From: Coriolopsis trogii
Lineage: Eukaryota; Basidiomycota; Agaricomycetes; Polyporales; Polyporaceae
Length of the DNA stretch: 64,000 nucleotides
NCBI GenBank assembly: GCA_020543525.1
Contig: JAHYIO010000008.1
Coordinates: 868,001-932,000 of the forward strand
Direction: 5' to 3'
Shown here: positions 10,537-22,157 of the stretch, in pieces
Layout of the letters: the number at the start of each line of letters is the position of its first letter
How positions within the stretch are numbered: position 1 is the stretch's first letter
Translations under genes and position numbers: made by a program
Notes under the pieces: model-generated
The model's input: only the letters and a program-made list of their open reading frames with translations
Databases searched by the model: none
Told to the model about the DNA's origin: nothing

Positions 10537-12257
10537 ATGGCCGACTCCGTGTATTCTGCCCAGGATTTGGACTATATGTTCGTTCATGGCTCAACCTCGA
10601 CGCGCACGTCGCTAACATGCGTGTGTTTGTAGAACCACATATGCATATGCCCGACTTGCTTGTGCTGGTGAGTTTTGTGGTCGAGCTTGCTAGTGTGTGC
10701 CAACGCAGGTCTGCTCACCACTCCCTCTGTTTCTAGTCGTCCTATCCTACGATGCAGGTCTGACGTTTGCGGCCGAAATTCAGAGGATATGGAAGCGCAA
10801 ATTCACTTGTGCCTCTCTCTGCTATCTCTCCATCCGCTACTCGACACCGTTGTTCTATGTGCTTTCGATCACAGGCTTGCTGCTGAGCTACCCATCCGGA
10901 TCGGTACTCTCTTCAAGCGATCACGTACCACCGTTTGCTGACCGTTCCACACATACAGACATGCGCAGGCATCATCCGCGTGGAGGACGTCATGTTCATT
11001 CTGCGTACGGTGGCAATAGCATTGGTCGTGATCTTGCGCATATATGCCCTATCCGGCAGAAGTTGGACGCTGGCTCTGTTGATTACCCCCGTGGCGCTCT
11101 ACTCTCCGGTATATCAGATTGTGAGTATATCAGACTGCTACTCAGTGAGGCCATAGTGATCTTCACGTTTGCTTTCCAGCTGTATGAATTCGACGAGGTG
11201 ACGGACGCAATCCCGGCAGTGGCACAGTTCGCCTGCTCCTACGACGCGGTCAAGTACGCTTCGCTTGATGGCGTGATTGATAGGTAAGACAGTAGTTGTC
11301 TACATGTACGATAGAGGGTGCTCACACATACCTCCACCTGCATCGCGCGCTCAGTGGTGAGTGATTTCTCAGTTCTAGAATCATTCTGTGGATGCGAAGA
11401 AGCACTCAACGTCGCTTGGTCGATATGTCACCACAGGCTGGATAGCGCCCGAGGTGACAAGCCTTGCAAGCGAAGTATTCCTTGTGCTCCTCACATGGTA
11501 CAAGACGATATCCATCAAGTATTACGCTCGCGGGTCAGACGTCAAGACTCCACTGGCAACTCTACTCCTTCGTGACGGCAAGTACTGAGTTAGTTGACCA
11601 CTATGCCTCCGAACCTGACCATGGCTACTATGAACAGGGTCGCTGTACTTTCTGTAGGTGGCGTGATTGTGATAGTTCTGCCTTCCAGGCGTTGAGCGAA
11701 CTGCCTATGCGATGTCATCCCAGCTTCTTGATCGGCTTTGAGACGGTGATTCTTGCGACGGACGCAGCAGCCGGGGTGGTAAGAATACTCTCCTTGCAGT
11801 CCCGCTTCCTGCTGAGTTTACCCCCCGAAACTTTGCAGGAGACCAGCCCAGTCGCTCTTGTTGTGGGAAATTGCTCCGACTGGTACGATTCGTCTTCAGT
11901 CTTGTGCTGATTGACGTACCCACTCTGCACCCATGCAGTCTCTCGGTAATCTTGATCTCCCGCTTCCTCCTCAACCTCCGTGGGCTCGGCTTGGCCGACT
12001 CAACCGGGGCCGGCTCCGCGACTGAGAAGACGTCCCTATTCTTCCAACGTTTCGATACGTACGCTGTTGGAACCCTCGGTGCTACCGTTCGAACGAACTC
12101 CATACCCGAAGAAGGACCTGCAAACCTCGAGGACCCATGGCGCGAGGACGAGGAAGAGGAGGATCCTGTTTTCTGCCAGGACCCGTTCCGGGAAGGAATG
12201 ACTGGATCTGTAAACGCGGCGACGGATGATACGAATGGAGGTGCCGAGGCTGCTTAG
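10537..12257 (+). CDS. DUF6533-type multi-pass membrane protein, paralogue 3
   Basis: Best-preserved plus-strand copy. Exons: 10537-10577 (MADSVYSAQDLDY), 10633-10677 (TTYAYARLACA), 10737-10913 (DUF6533 core: VVLSYDAGLTFAAEIQRIW, ASLCYLSIRYSTPLFYVL), 10959-11120 (ALVVILRIYALSGRSW, ends VYQI), 11180-11283 (QFACSYDAVKYASLDGVID), then the LLTWYKT...PLATLLLRDG exon ending about 11579 at a GC donor, further short exons, and a tail exon with SRFLLNLRGLGL, VGTLGATVR, EEEEDPVFCQDPFREGM and stop at 12257. About seven hydrophobic segments can be counted. The acceptor of the sixth exon (around 11340-11400) is not clear. The acidic stretch before the DPFREGM box is shared by paralogues and should be cytosolic or luminal tail. 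Biological role unknown. Confidence 0.75.
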
Positions 12258-12620
12258 GACGCCGATTGATGCACTTCCCGATTGCTAGACTGTAGCGTGT
12301 GTATCATGAGCGAAAGTATGTACCTTGAACTGTCCCACGCGCTGCCAGGCTTTGCGAGATAAGATTAGATGAAGACGTACCTCGCGCGCACAGCCTTTGT
12401 ACTATTCCCGATTACCTCCACGTCTTGACCTTGACCTGACCTGCGCCCGCAGTCTCGAAGCTATGTCCCGACGTGCCGCGCTGCCAACTATCCCAGCCCG
12501 CAGCGCTATCCCGGAGTCAAAACCCGCGTCGGCTCCGCTCAGATATCCCGTTCACTACTGCTTGAACCCTAGCCATCTCTCAGATCCGGCACAAGACCTC
12601 CAAGACACACATAGTTCAGT
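12258..12620. other. Intergenic gap with promoter of next gene
   Basis: No gene was seen. It is CT-rich towards the right end, as expected for a fungal 5' region, without a clear TATA box. Confidence 0.4.
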
Positions 12621-14077
12621 ATGATCATCGACAAGCAGCCCTTGCCGGGAGACGAGGTCGAGATTCAAGACGCGCCTCCCTCATACGATGCCGCGCTCGA
12701 AGGTGTTCCTCCACCATCTGCGCCTCGCGATGAGAAAGCAGCCGGACCCTCAATCGCCCCTCTTTCCGCAACATCTCCAGTATCTCCCAAGTCGGCCTCC
12801 TCTTTATCCGCCAAATCCGCCGGGAAACGCTCTACCGCATGGTTCAGCTTTGGCACCAATTCGCGCGCAGTCAAGGAGGTGCGCACCACCATACTCGGCC
12901 TCCTCCGCGACCTCGTCAAGCAGGCGGATGCGCAGGGCGCGCAGGGTGTGTTGGAGAGCTGCGCGGACGCATGTAAAACGTACGATCTCTCTCTTTCCTC
13001 CCTCCTCCAAGAGAAGAGCATCGAGGGCCATACGCCCATATACTGGGCTATCATCAACCGACCTACCCTCCCTCCACGCCCGGAAGACCCCGACCTCGTC
13101 TCAACGATCCTCTCACATGCTGCACCCTTGACGGACGCGACCGTGGACGAGATCAAACTGGCGTGCTTGCATACCTCCGACCATGCGCTCTTCCAGAAAC
13201 TCCGACGATCTCCTGCGTTCTCCCCGCTCACCGGGAGGGAGGAGATCATTACGGGAGGGAGCGTGCCTATAGACGACGTGGACGTGGAAGACGTCAAGGA
13301 CGACGAGGCTGCGTTCGTCGCGAAGTTCAGGATACCCATGTTCCAGAAACGCATGCGCATCTCAGAGTCCATCCACCTCGAGTTCATCGCCAAAGGTGCG
13401 TCACGAAGTTCTCCCCATCCCGAGCGCCGCTGCGCAACACGCTGACCAGACCGCATACGTAGGCCGTCTGTGGGGCATCTCCTTTCTTGTCGCCAAAGAC
13501 TGGGATAACCGGCTCGGGTACAAGCACCGCAAGCCAGGCAGCTGGGTGATCAAGCTCGCCCTCCTCCCACACAGCCCCCCGACGTGGATCGACTCGCGCC
13601 TGGTGATCGAGGACCCGCGCGCGCGCTCGCGCCCACCACCCGCGTCCTCGTCAAGCTCCGGCCCGCCGCTCTCGCTCCTCGAGCACATCATGTCGGGCGA
13701 GGAAGACGCGTCTTTGCCCGCGGGTACAAGCGCAAGTGGGGACCGGCCGAAACCGAAGCCCCCGATACAGCTGCGGCTGAAGGCGCGCGAGCAGCTCGCG
13801 ACGAGCCACTCGGCGTCGGACTCGGCGATGGTCGTCGTGTCGCTCGAGGACAACGCGCAGGCGAACAGTCTGCAGTTCAAGTACGTTCGTTCCTCGCTCT
13901 GTCTCGTTCCTCCTCCTCCTCCTCTCCCTACGCTAGCCTTGGGTGCTGACCGAGTTTCGACGTGTGCGTGTGTTTGTCTGCAGAGGGTGCCCGTACCTGG
14001 AGAGCGACGGCGCGCTGGTGGCGAGGCTGGAGGCGCGACTCGTGCAGCCGGGTGCTGCGGAGTGCGTCGTCTGTTGA
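12621..14077 (+). CDS. Conserved ankyrin-like protein with C-terminal CVVC
   Basis: Three exons: 12621-13395, 13463-13880 and 13984-14077, joined in frame by introns of 67 and 103 bp. The protein starts MIIDKQPLPGDEVEIQDAPP and carries a PPSY motif near residue 17-20, then a Ser/Pro-rich linker. A helical region (KEVRTTILGLLRDLVKQ) and an ankyrin-like turn (IEGHTPIYWAII) follow. The C-terminal half (GISFLVAKDWDNRLGYKH...WVIKLALLPHS) looks like a beta-rich domain. The last four residues are CVVC, which fits the C-a-a-X pattern for prenylation. No signal peptide or membrane helix was found, so it is probably cytosolic or membrane-tethered. Function unknown. The gene model is well supported by continuous frame and standard splice sites. 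Confidence 0.8.
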
Positions 14078-14366
14078 CCGGCTCGCCGTCGATCCTTTGC
14101 TCGCGGGGTTGTGACTTGCCAGAGGGACTGCGATACATATGCAAGCAGACCTTACTTGACGCTTCTCATTTTCTTCATACCTTGTATCCCGGATGTGTCC
14201 AGTGTACTTGTAGACGTTGTACTTCACCAGTTGGGGCGCCGGTCGTCCTTCGAAGATCACAAATTTCCAGACAGGCAATAGAAGATGCATGGTAGCAGCA
14301 GGAGATAAATCGAATGGACGGCGAGTAGTAAAGTGGCAATTGTACGTCATGGTATCTTGAACCCCT

Positions 14367-14403
14367 TCCTCCTCCTCCTCCTCCTCCTCCTCCTCCTCCT
14401 CTA
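14367..14403 (+). repeat. (TCC)n microsatellite
   Basis: About twelve uninterrupted CTC/TCC units, just beyond the likely 3' end of the minus-strand membrane protein gene. Confidence 0.9.
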
Positions 14404-14406
14404 CTA

Positions 14407-16950
14407 CTACGGCCACGCCCGGGCCAGGCTTGCGATGGATGACTGCCGGTTCGCGCTCCGAGGGTCAGTGCCCGGTCGGCGCGCGTCCGAGTCCGAAGAG
14501 AACGGTGGCGATCTGCAACGTCAAGGGACGTAGAGCTGTCAGCGTTCGTTACACGACGATGGGATCGCACACGACGCCCCAGGAGGGGGTGCGATCCGGA
14601 GACGTACCCTAGGGACGCTGTGTTCTCTGGCTCCGGAGCAACCTTCTCGTCCGTGAGGTCGACGGCGTTCTCGCTGCGCGGCACCGGTTCGCCGTGCTCT
14701 TGGCCATTCCCCGGCTCGTGAGCGTTCAGCTTGCGGCATGGGGAGAGGAGCGAAGGCCACTTCAGCTGTGGGTCGGTGTCGCATTCGACGACTGGGAGCG
14801 AGGAGGCGAGGAGACTGAGAGGAAGATTGGGGACGAGGAACAGGTGGTCCTGCTTGGCTAGGTGGTCGTAATGTATGCATGCGGTGTGGGTACTGGTGAT
14901 GTCAGATGCGGACTGTGTTATGGGCTGAGACGAGGCGCCGCACCTGATCAGCCCTGCGGAACGATGAGATATTGAATCGGCACGTTGAGAGTAATAGGGG
15001 ATGCATGACACTCACAGATGGTGAAACAGATCAACTGCCCAGGAAGGCGTGGACGTTAGTTGTTACATACAACATATGGTGAACGAAGAAGGATCAGGGC
15101 GACGTACGCGGCGAGTATATGCTACATGGAGGGAACCAAAACACGAGGTCAGTCACGACGCCACGCTACCTTGCGAACCAGGGGTCACTCACGATCCCAG
15201 TGCTTGAACGCGATGAAGAGGGCCTGTTGCTTCAGATGTCAAGACTACCACAAGCAGGCGTAAGCGGACGAACAGCGCACGCACCGAGAGAACGACGCTC
15301 GAGAGCCAAAATACCGTCAGGCTGATCACTCCGCCTTGGCACACCTCCACCACGACGCGCGCGAGGAGGCTCCGCCTGCAGGCCCAAGCGCGACTCTCCG
15401 AGTCGACGCTCGTGCTCGTGCTCGTGCTCGGGATAGTGGTAGACCGTGATGCCGAGCTCGAGCTCGCGGTGACCGCAGACGAGCGAGATTTGCGCGCGTC
15501 CTCTTGCGCGGCCGAGCAGCTGGTGAATGCGCCGATGAGGCTGAAGGTGAAGATAATCGTCGAGAGGTGGATTGCTATGTAAAGTGACGAGCATGAGCAT
15601 ACACGCGCACGTAACTGCATTGGGGTGTGCTGTAACGTACCGAGCGACAGGATGAGAACGTGCGAGTCGACCGAGTACGTGTTCTCGAGATGGGCGAGTC
15701 CTGTTAGGATAGACGGCGCGCACGCGTCCATCGGTACATCGCGTCAGCCGGTAGTCCGCTTGCTGTGGAAGAGGGACGAAAGACGGAGATGTAGCGTACG
15801 GTACGCGGTCGCGCCAACGAGCGAGAGTAGGGAGGCGGAGGTGACCACCCAGAGGGACGCGTTGCGCCACAAGCTGTTCCTGCCGAGTTCAACGGAGCGC
15901 CTCGTCAATCCCCGACAAAACTGCAAGCGGAGGCTCATGTGCGGCGGTACATACACGCGGAGGACGAATATGGCGAAGGCGAACACAAAGGAGACGAGAC
16001 GCAGCACCTATGTGAAGTACCAAACGTTAGCATGGATCGGCGCAGCTGTCGAATCGCCACGGGCAAGCCAAAGGTAGAACAGGACGCCGCACGGGAATGC
16101 GTGCTCAATATACTCTCGGCATCAGGTGCGAACGTGGAGGGAAGAAAGAGCCAAGGTGCCGTGTCGGTCATCCGCGGAGACCTGCGGACTCCGCACTCTT
16201 CTGAATCAGAGAAACCGGGACGCCAACGCTCCGTCAATTGGTCGCCACCGTGAACATCTCATGGCAAACCCGGCCATGATGTTGCGTGGTATAAAAGACA
16301 AGATACGAGGAAGAGGGACGCACCAGGGCAGCCTTTCCGACGGGCTGAGTACGTCAATGCCGTTAGCGTGTAGTACAGTCCAAGGCACGACGTGCACCGC
16401 GCGCCGGCGAGCCAGGAAGATGAGGTGAGAGAGATGTCACACGAACCGCGAAGCGTTTTGGCATTACGAGTGCGATGGTCGGGGCCGGGAAATCAGCGAG
16501 ATCGGCAGCGTCGCGGGTGTTCGAGTCAATTGTGTGCAGGGAAGTTCACCAGGGTCTGTGTGTGCAGTACCGGGAGGCAAGGGTCGCTCACCAAAAAGGC
16601 CGGCCGGGGGAACGCGCACGCGTAGATCATCTCGAGCATGATGGATGCTGTGGAAAGGTAACGAAAGGGGAGGTAGAGCGCGAATGTGCGCCAAAAGTGG
16701 CCCCGCCGTCTGCGCAGACAGGCGATGTCGTATGGCGCTCTCATGACAACAAGCCACCTATCCAGGGTCAAGGACGGAGAATACCTGAGTGCTCTGAGTG
16801 TCGGTGGCGGTGGGGAGAATGGACGTACATGAAGGCGCCTCCGAGCAAATGGACGATGGAACATATCGTGTCTTCGTATAGATGTCGATGTCGATGTCAA
16901 TGTGGCTTCATGGATCGAGGAAATAGCTGGAAGATACTCTCACCATAATG
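14407..16950 (-). CDS. Multi-pass membrane protein (7TM-like), not DUF6533
   Basis: Many small exons on the minus strand. The clearest is at about 16580-16785: after a donor following IVHLLGGAFM comes SPSLTLDRWLVVMRAPYDIA, then CLRRRRGHFWRTFALYLPFR and a hydrophobic helix. Further hydrophobic segments are near 15990 (LVSFVFAFAIFVL), 15870 (ASLWVVTSASLLSLVGATA), 15570 (YIAIHLSTIIFTFSLIGAF) and 15330 (GGVISLTVFWLSSVVLSV). A stretch with HYDHLAKQDHLFLVPNLPLS precedes a polar tail rich in Glu/Asp/Ser; the last exon probably ends at the TAG at 14407-14409. The layout (arginine-rich loop, then about seven helices and a Ser-rich tail) matches a large class of agaricomycete orphan 7TM proteins. The N-terminal exon and several junctions are unresolved, so the limits are approximate. 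Confidence 0.55.
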
Positions 16951-18453
16951 CTCCTTCAGTTCATGTTCCTTAGGAGACGAGTCCAGAGGGTACCGGCGCA
17001 TTCACCACGGCGTTTCAGTTCCGAACGTGTCGTAATCCAGAGAGCGGGTGATGTTGGTCGGAAGAGCAGTGACAGCGGCTCTCAGTAGAATAAGGAATGT
17101 TTGGATACAAAAAGAGCGACGGGCCAGTGAGTATAGAGAGCGTGCAAGGGCTTCTTCGAAGACCGTCCACAAGCTAGGGATAGTGACTGACGAGACTAAG
17201 AAGCATCAAGTTTAGACCTTGGTCGTGGGATGCTTTGGTGGCTGCCCTCGTGCGACGCACCGGCTGAAGACATGGTCGCTAGCTTTGACGGCCATAACTA
17301 AGCGTAGATGGTCAGAGTCCGAAGAGACGGACTGGTCTTGCCAAGTTGGCGTTCCGATTAGATTGATTAGCATGGTGGCAACCGTCGACTCGGAAGCGAC
17401 GGGGAATGACTGCTAAGGCAATTGAGGACCAATGAACTTTCTTTGTTCGCTGAATTTGAGACCCAGCGAGCTGTTTGCATACTTACATTGGAACGACTCC
17501 GGTACCTTGGAGTTGAGAGAGCTGGGGAGAATCAGGGACGGAGTTCACTATACAGTGACTACCCTGTCCTCGATTAACACAAGCGGTCGTGTAACATGCT
17601 GGTCGACTCAGTATAAACTCCTATGTATGTCCAAGTAAGTAGAGCATGTGCTGCAAACATTTGCGCGCTGCAACGGAAATGGCTGGGTGAGAAAAGAAAT
17701 GATTGTGACTTTATCGGCGTTATAGCAATTTTGCGAAACGACCGGGTTCCCCTGCGATTGCCAGTAGAACATGGTATGAGATACCTGAAAGCCTTTCACT
17801 CAATGTGCAATCCAGAGACTGCGGGTAGGGCCTGGAGCGGTTTAGTGACAGTCATTGATGGCTGAACCTCCTCGCTAGTCCGTCGCTTACCCGTGCTTAT
17901 CGGTATCCAGATAGGTACTCATAAATTGAACGGCACACGACTGTAAATGGCCCTCTGTGTCTTGAAGGCGAGTATGTGGAGGTCAACGATGAGAGAGGTC
18001 TGAGGATGTAGCGGCGGAGGACGGAAGGAGGATTGTTAAGAGAGCTTGCGTGGGAAGATGTTACCAAAGGACGAGATCGGGATACGTAACGGGCGACTTG
18101 TGCGTAGCGCCCATTGTACTGTCCAGTCTCCTCCCATGCGCGCCCCGACTTGTGCTTTAATATCCTTCCTCTCCCCCGCCTAGTGCTCTCGTTCCCTGTC
18201 GCTCCTTTCTCATCGCCTTCGCTGCCCTCGCCGCTATTGCCCTGTTTGCTCGCGCACTCAAGACCAGCTCGTCGTCAGTCCGTCCGACGGCCACGCCGCC
18301 TTTCGCAGGCATTCCAGGTCGTACCCTCATGCGAAGTGGGGATGCTCCTTGTAGGCCTCGGAGATGGCCCAGTCGAGTCGAAAAATGGTACGTCCGCTGA
18401 AACAGCTCCTATAAATTGTTTATCTATTCTCATTCGCCCGCAAAGACTACACC
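16951..18453. other. Intergenic region, upstream exons possible
   Basis: A divergent promoter region is expected here. The stretch 18330-18410 may hold a short 5' exon of the next gene (a GTACGT donor at about 18389), but no start could be fixed. Nothing else was recognised. Confidence 0.4.
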
Positions 18454-20254
18454 ATGGGCATGTTCCTTCCGCATCTCATCTCTGGCTCCGCATGGTACGT
18501 CCTTACCCGCACTTCCAGCAAACTTCCAACGGTAAACCAACATCGCGCAGCATGACCACAATTCAAAACATGTCCTATGAATGGGATATATTGCGGGGCA
18601 AGTACGGTTGTCGGCCCGCTTCTTTCTGCTTCTACTTCGGTTGTCGATACCTGAGCCTAGTCTCTGTGTTCACGATGTTGATCCACTATGATTTCCTCCG
18701 CTCTGAAAGTTTGGACGTGAGTTCATCACCTTATGGAACCGCATATCTCCCGCTGACTACTATTTCTGCATCTCACGTAGCCCTTCGTCTACGTTACTCA
18801 GGTTAGCCTATCCTCCCGCGACGCATTCACGCTTGGCATTGACGGTGTACACCTTAGCTCACGTCTGGGATGTCGACAGCTTTTGCGAACGGCATTTTAG
18901 TTGTGCGAATGTAAGTCTCGTTGCCCAACGTCTCGAACGCACCGTGGAGAGACGTTTCTGTCAATACCAATGCACTTCAGGGATCGAGTCGATAGTCATG
19001 TCGCCCGGGAGGGTGTTGCTCACCAGACGGTAACAGCAGGGGCTCAGCGCATTCTCTCCCTTCTCTTACAGTGCACATGGTCTTATGGTCTTCAGGATAC
19101 CGACCTGCTTCATACAACCTCAGCTTGCTCACATGTTGGTGTAACAGATGCTTGTTCTGTCCCTCCCCTTATGTGTGCGTGCTTGCAGAAGTCGCTCTGG
19201 TAACTTACTGGGTGTTGCTCATCAAAAGTGCGTCTTTCCATGCGGCCATGTATTGATCATGACAGACCTTCCTCCATAGATGCGACTATCATCAAGAGTC
19301 CCTGGAACGCGCACTTCACTCTGCACATCGCTCTGGCCAGCTTCGGTGCGTTCATCCTCACCCTATGCTCCCGCTTGCAAAATACGCTCAACACGAATCA
19401 TTCAGCGCTGTTCATTGCGAGCTCTGCATTGGTCTCGGGGCTCGTGTACGTTCTGTATTCTTCCCGGAAGAAGCACAGGTACAACGCTCGCAATTGCTAC
19501 AAGCTATTCTTGACAGAGGACATCCTCGAGCTTGCATGTGTGTGGGCCATCTCCGTACCCGCTACGGTCAGTTCGCCAACTGTCACTCAATGCTGACCTC
19601 TCTTTGACCTTGTGATCTCCATGACAGATCATTCTCTTCCAAGATTTATCCACGTCCGGTGAGTGGATTGGTGCGACGTTTTGCATATCATGAGACTGAT
19701 CCTCTCAAAGCAACGCACCATTTTGTGAGCATCATTGTCAGCCCTTGGGTGTAACCGCCTCCGTCTAACGACTCGGATACACCTTGGCGCAGACGCTCAT
19801 CTATAGTGCTTGTGAGCGCATGTTGTTGCCATAGTCCTCTGGTGTTCGGATACTCACACCGTCCTGGCTCGGCTCTCGAACAGTCATACTAATGTGCGTC
19901 CTCACCACTCTGTCTATACCTCCTCCGCCTGTTGATCCCGCGCTCCGTAGCAACCTCGCCGCCTGCCGAATTAGCCGCAAGATGGTGCAACGCTACGACT
20001 TCTGTCCCGTCGAGCAGCATTTCTACATCGCTCGCTGGTACGTACAAAGACCTATACTTGTTCTGCCTTTGCGCTCGCGTTTTCAACTCTCGACTATACA
20101 GGCTGAAGGCGGGGTTCGTGTACGTTATTCACAAGCTCCGTCGGGGCCGCGGGAGCGACGATGCGGACGACAGAGGACGGAAAGAGTGGTTCTTCCACAT
20201 CTTCTGCCGCGGCCGCGCGCGAAGTCGTTCGCGACGTGCCGTCTCCTTCAGGTG
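18454..20254 (+). CDS. Multi-pass membrane protein (7TM-like), approximate model
   Basis: ATG 18454 lies in a good context (ACCATGG) and gives MGMFLPHLISGSA with a GTACGT donor. The next exon has MSYEWDILRGKYGCRPASFC and GCRYLSLVSVFTMLI, the same W-x-D-I-x-RG pattern as the membrane protein at 14407-16950. Later exons give LVTYWVLLIK (about 19190-19228), a long hydrophobic exon (SPWNAHFTLHIALASFGAFI, ASSALVSGLVYVLYSSRKKH, TEDILELACVWAISVPAT) at 19279-19564, then IILFQDLSTS, a piece with SACERMLLP, and the block SRKMVQRYDFCPVEQHFYIA near 19975-20036. The C-terminus is unclear: a Ser/Ala-rich exon ends at about 20251 with a GTGAGT donor, and further exons may lie up to about 20800. The stretch 18780-19070 does not resolve into clean exons, so decay is possible. 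Confidence 0.45.
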
Positions 20255-22157
20255 AGTGCCTGTCTTCCCCTCCTCTTCCCATGGCTGGTCGCGTGCCGAG
20301 TTCGTGATGCGTGTTGTTGTGACTGTATGGACTGACGGAGCCGTGACAGTCGTGGGTCGCGACGCAAACGCGAGTCGTCCTGCGTGCCGGCACACCCGAG
20401 GTCAACGTATGCGCAGTCGTCGCTGTACATGTCACAATCGAGTTAGCCCGTGCGTTCGACCGTGCTCGCTCTCTCATCCGACATGGGTCTCCTCGGTCCA
20501 ATGGTACCCATGCCGTATACGTAAACGTGGAAGGTCTGAGCCCGAGAGCGGTGCCAGATGCGCGGGGGCTGTGTGTCTGCTGGTCATTGGTGAGTTCTCA
20601 GTCTTTCTTTGTCTCAGGTTGCGTGTGCGTGGTAATGATCGTGGATGATTGAGAAGACCCAACCGTCGGATGGCCAGCGTCCACGCACTCCGCCCACCGC
20701 GCTTCCGCCGTCGTCATACGATGCCCGACGCCGCTCAGACCGTTCCATGTCGCAATCATCCATCGCAAATATTCTCTTCATTCTTCTGTTTTGTTCTGTT
20801 TTGAACTTCTCTATACACCCCATTATCTTCAGTTGTTCATACTACTATGCCTTGCTTTGCATGTTGTCCGTCCTCGTCTGAATTCTTTTGCTCAACATTC
20901 TACACGCTATGCTAGATGGCAGCGGATCTTTTGGTCCGCGCAGCGGCGCCTTTGTCTGCTCTTGTTCCCTTCTTGGATATTTGCCCGTTGACCTCGCTCG
21001 TGTTTGTCCCGGTTCCAGTCCGGTGCAGTGTACGTTCAGGCATGTGCTCACCTACCTCTGTCATTCCCGGTTATAGTCCGAGCTACCAGTCTGCGGACCT
21101 GCGGTCGTTCGAGAATGGCAATACCCGCCCCTTGTCAAAACCAGCCGCGAAGACCGCAGATTGCTTACCTCCGAGCAGTACTCACATTTCTGAGACCTCC
21201 TTCCAGTATGCGATTGGCCTCGACCGCAATCCAAGTTGTCTACGAAGACATTGACAAGTCAGCTCGGTTGTCCAGCCGCTGAAGCCTGGACCAGTTGATA
21301 GCCCGTGCGAGGAGCCAGCTTACGCGGCGGCGGCGGCGTCTTACTACACGGCGTAGTGCACTTCCCCGCTTGGGCCACCCACAGGCCTAGCGGCCAGATA
21401 CTTGACACCGCTATTTCTACCACCGGGCCCACTAGGGTGAAGATATGACGAGTATATGTATGGAAACCACACCTCGGGGGCAGGAGAATAAGTGACAGGA
21501 ACACTGTGTATGGGATAGAATCCACAGTTAGGCGCTCTGGATCGCATCGGGCCCACAGAAATTGACGCGACAAAGGGGCGTTTGGGCCGTAGTATGCGTG
21601 CCAGCCTCAGGCTCCCGCCTCCTCCCGCACACCGCTGCATCTCTCTAGTATCTTTGCGCATCACTCGCCAGCATCTGTGAACGCGATGTTTGTGCGATGC
21701 TGCGCACTTCTGCACTAGTTGCGGCACATCTCTGCATCAGTGGCTGCACGACACTGTACCGATCGCTGCATGTTGCTACACTCATGTCGCGTTTCAGCGA
21801 TTTTCCACCCATGTCCTCCGGACCTACGCACGACAGACGACGAAGTAGGAGCCTGGCGACGTTGAACGCGGCGTCGGACACAAGGTGGCAGTAACGACCG
21901 CGCCACCACGCGGTTATTGCCACGTTGGTATCGGTCCTTGACGTGGTATCAACTCGGGGTGAGTTTTGTGTTGGTGCGATGACAATTTCACAGTTCGAGA
22001 AATTGAGATCGCCGCAAACAATAAGCAGCACTGCGAGTTACCGTCCTATTTAGCATACGTGTGTACACTTGATCCACCTTACTCCCCCCTCCTCACACGT
22101 TCACTACAACTTGAAACCACCACCACACTATACCGCTCCAGGCAAAGCGATTGCGCA
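20255..22157. other. Possible 3' exons, then degenerate repeat-bearing region
   Basis: 20342-20590 and 20655-20780 contain open frames with protein-like Ser/Arg-rich content (for example SSYDARRRSDRSMSQSSIAN) that could be C-terminal exons of the preceding gene. From about 21060 on, the DNA is related to the segment at 31655-31985 and is broken by stops. No intact gene was seen. Confidence 0.4.
21060..21390 (+). repeat. Degenerate gene-fragment repeat, copy 1
   Basis: It shares blocks with 31655-31985 in the same order: first around cattcccgg-t-ccgagctacc, then around cttactacacgg...gtgcactt-cccgcttg. In one frame the second block reads SYYTA-stop-CTSPLGP, against SYYTELCTFPLAPHAG in the other copy. 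It is probably a decayed piece of a duplicated gene. Confidence 0.5.

Noticed and set aside
10537..12257. STE3-type pheromone receptor
   Set aside because: The conserved blocks match the DUF6533 pattern; no STE3 motifs were seen.
12665..13456. 263-codon minus-strand frame over the ankyrin-like gene
   Set aside because: The sense strand has correct splice junctions and better composition.
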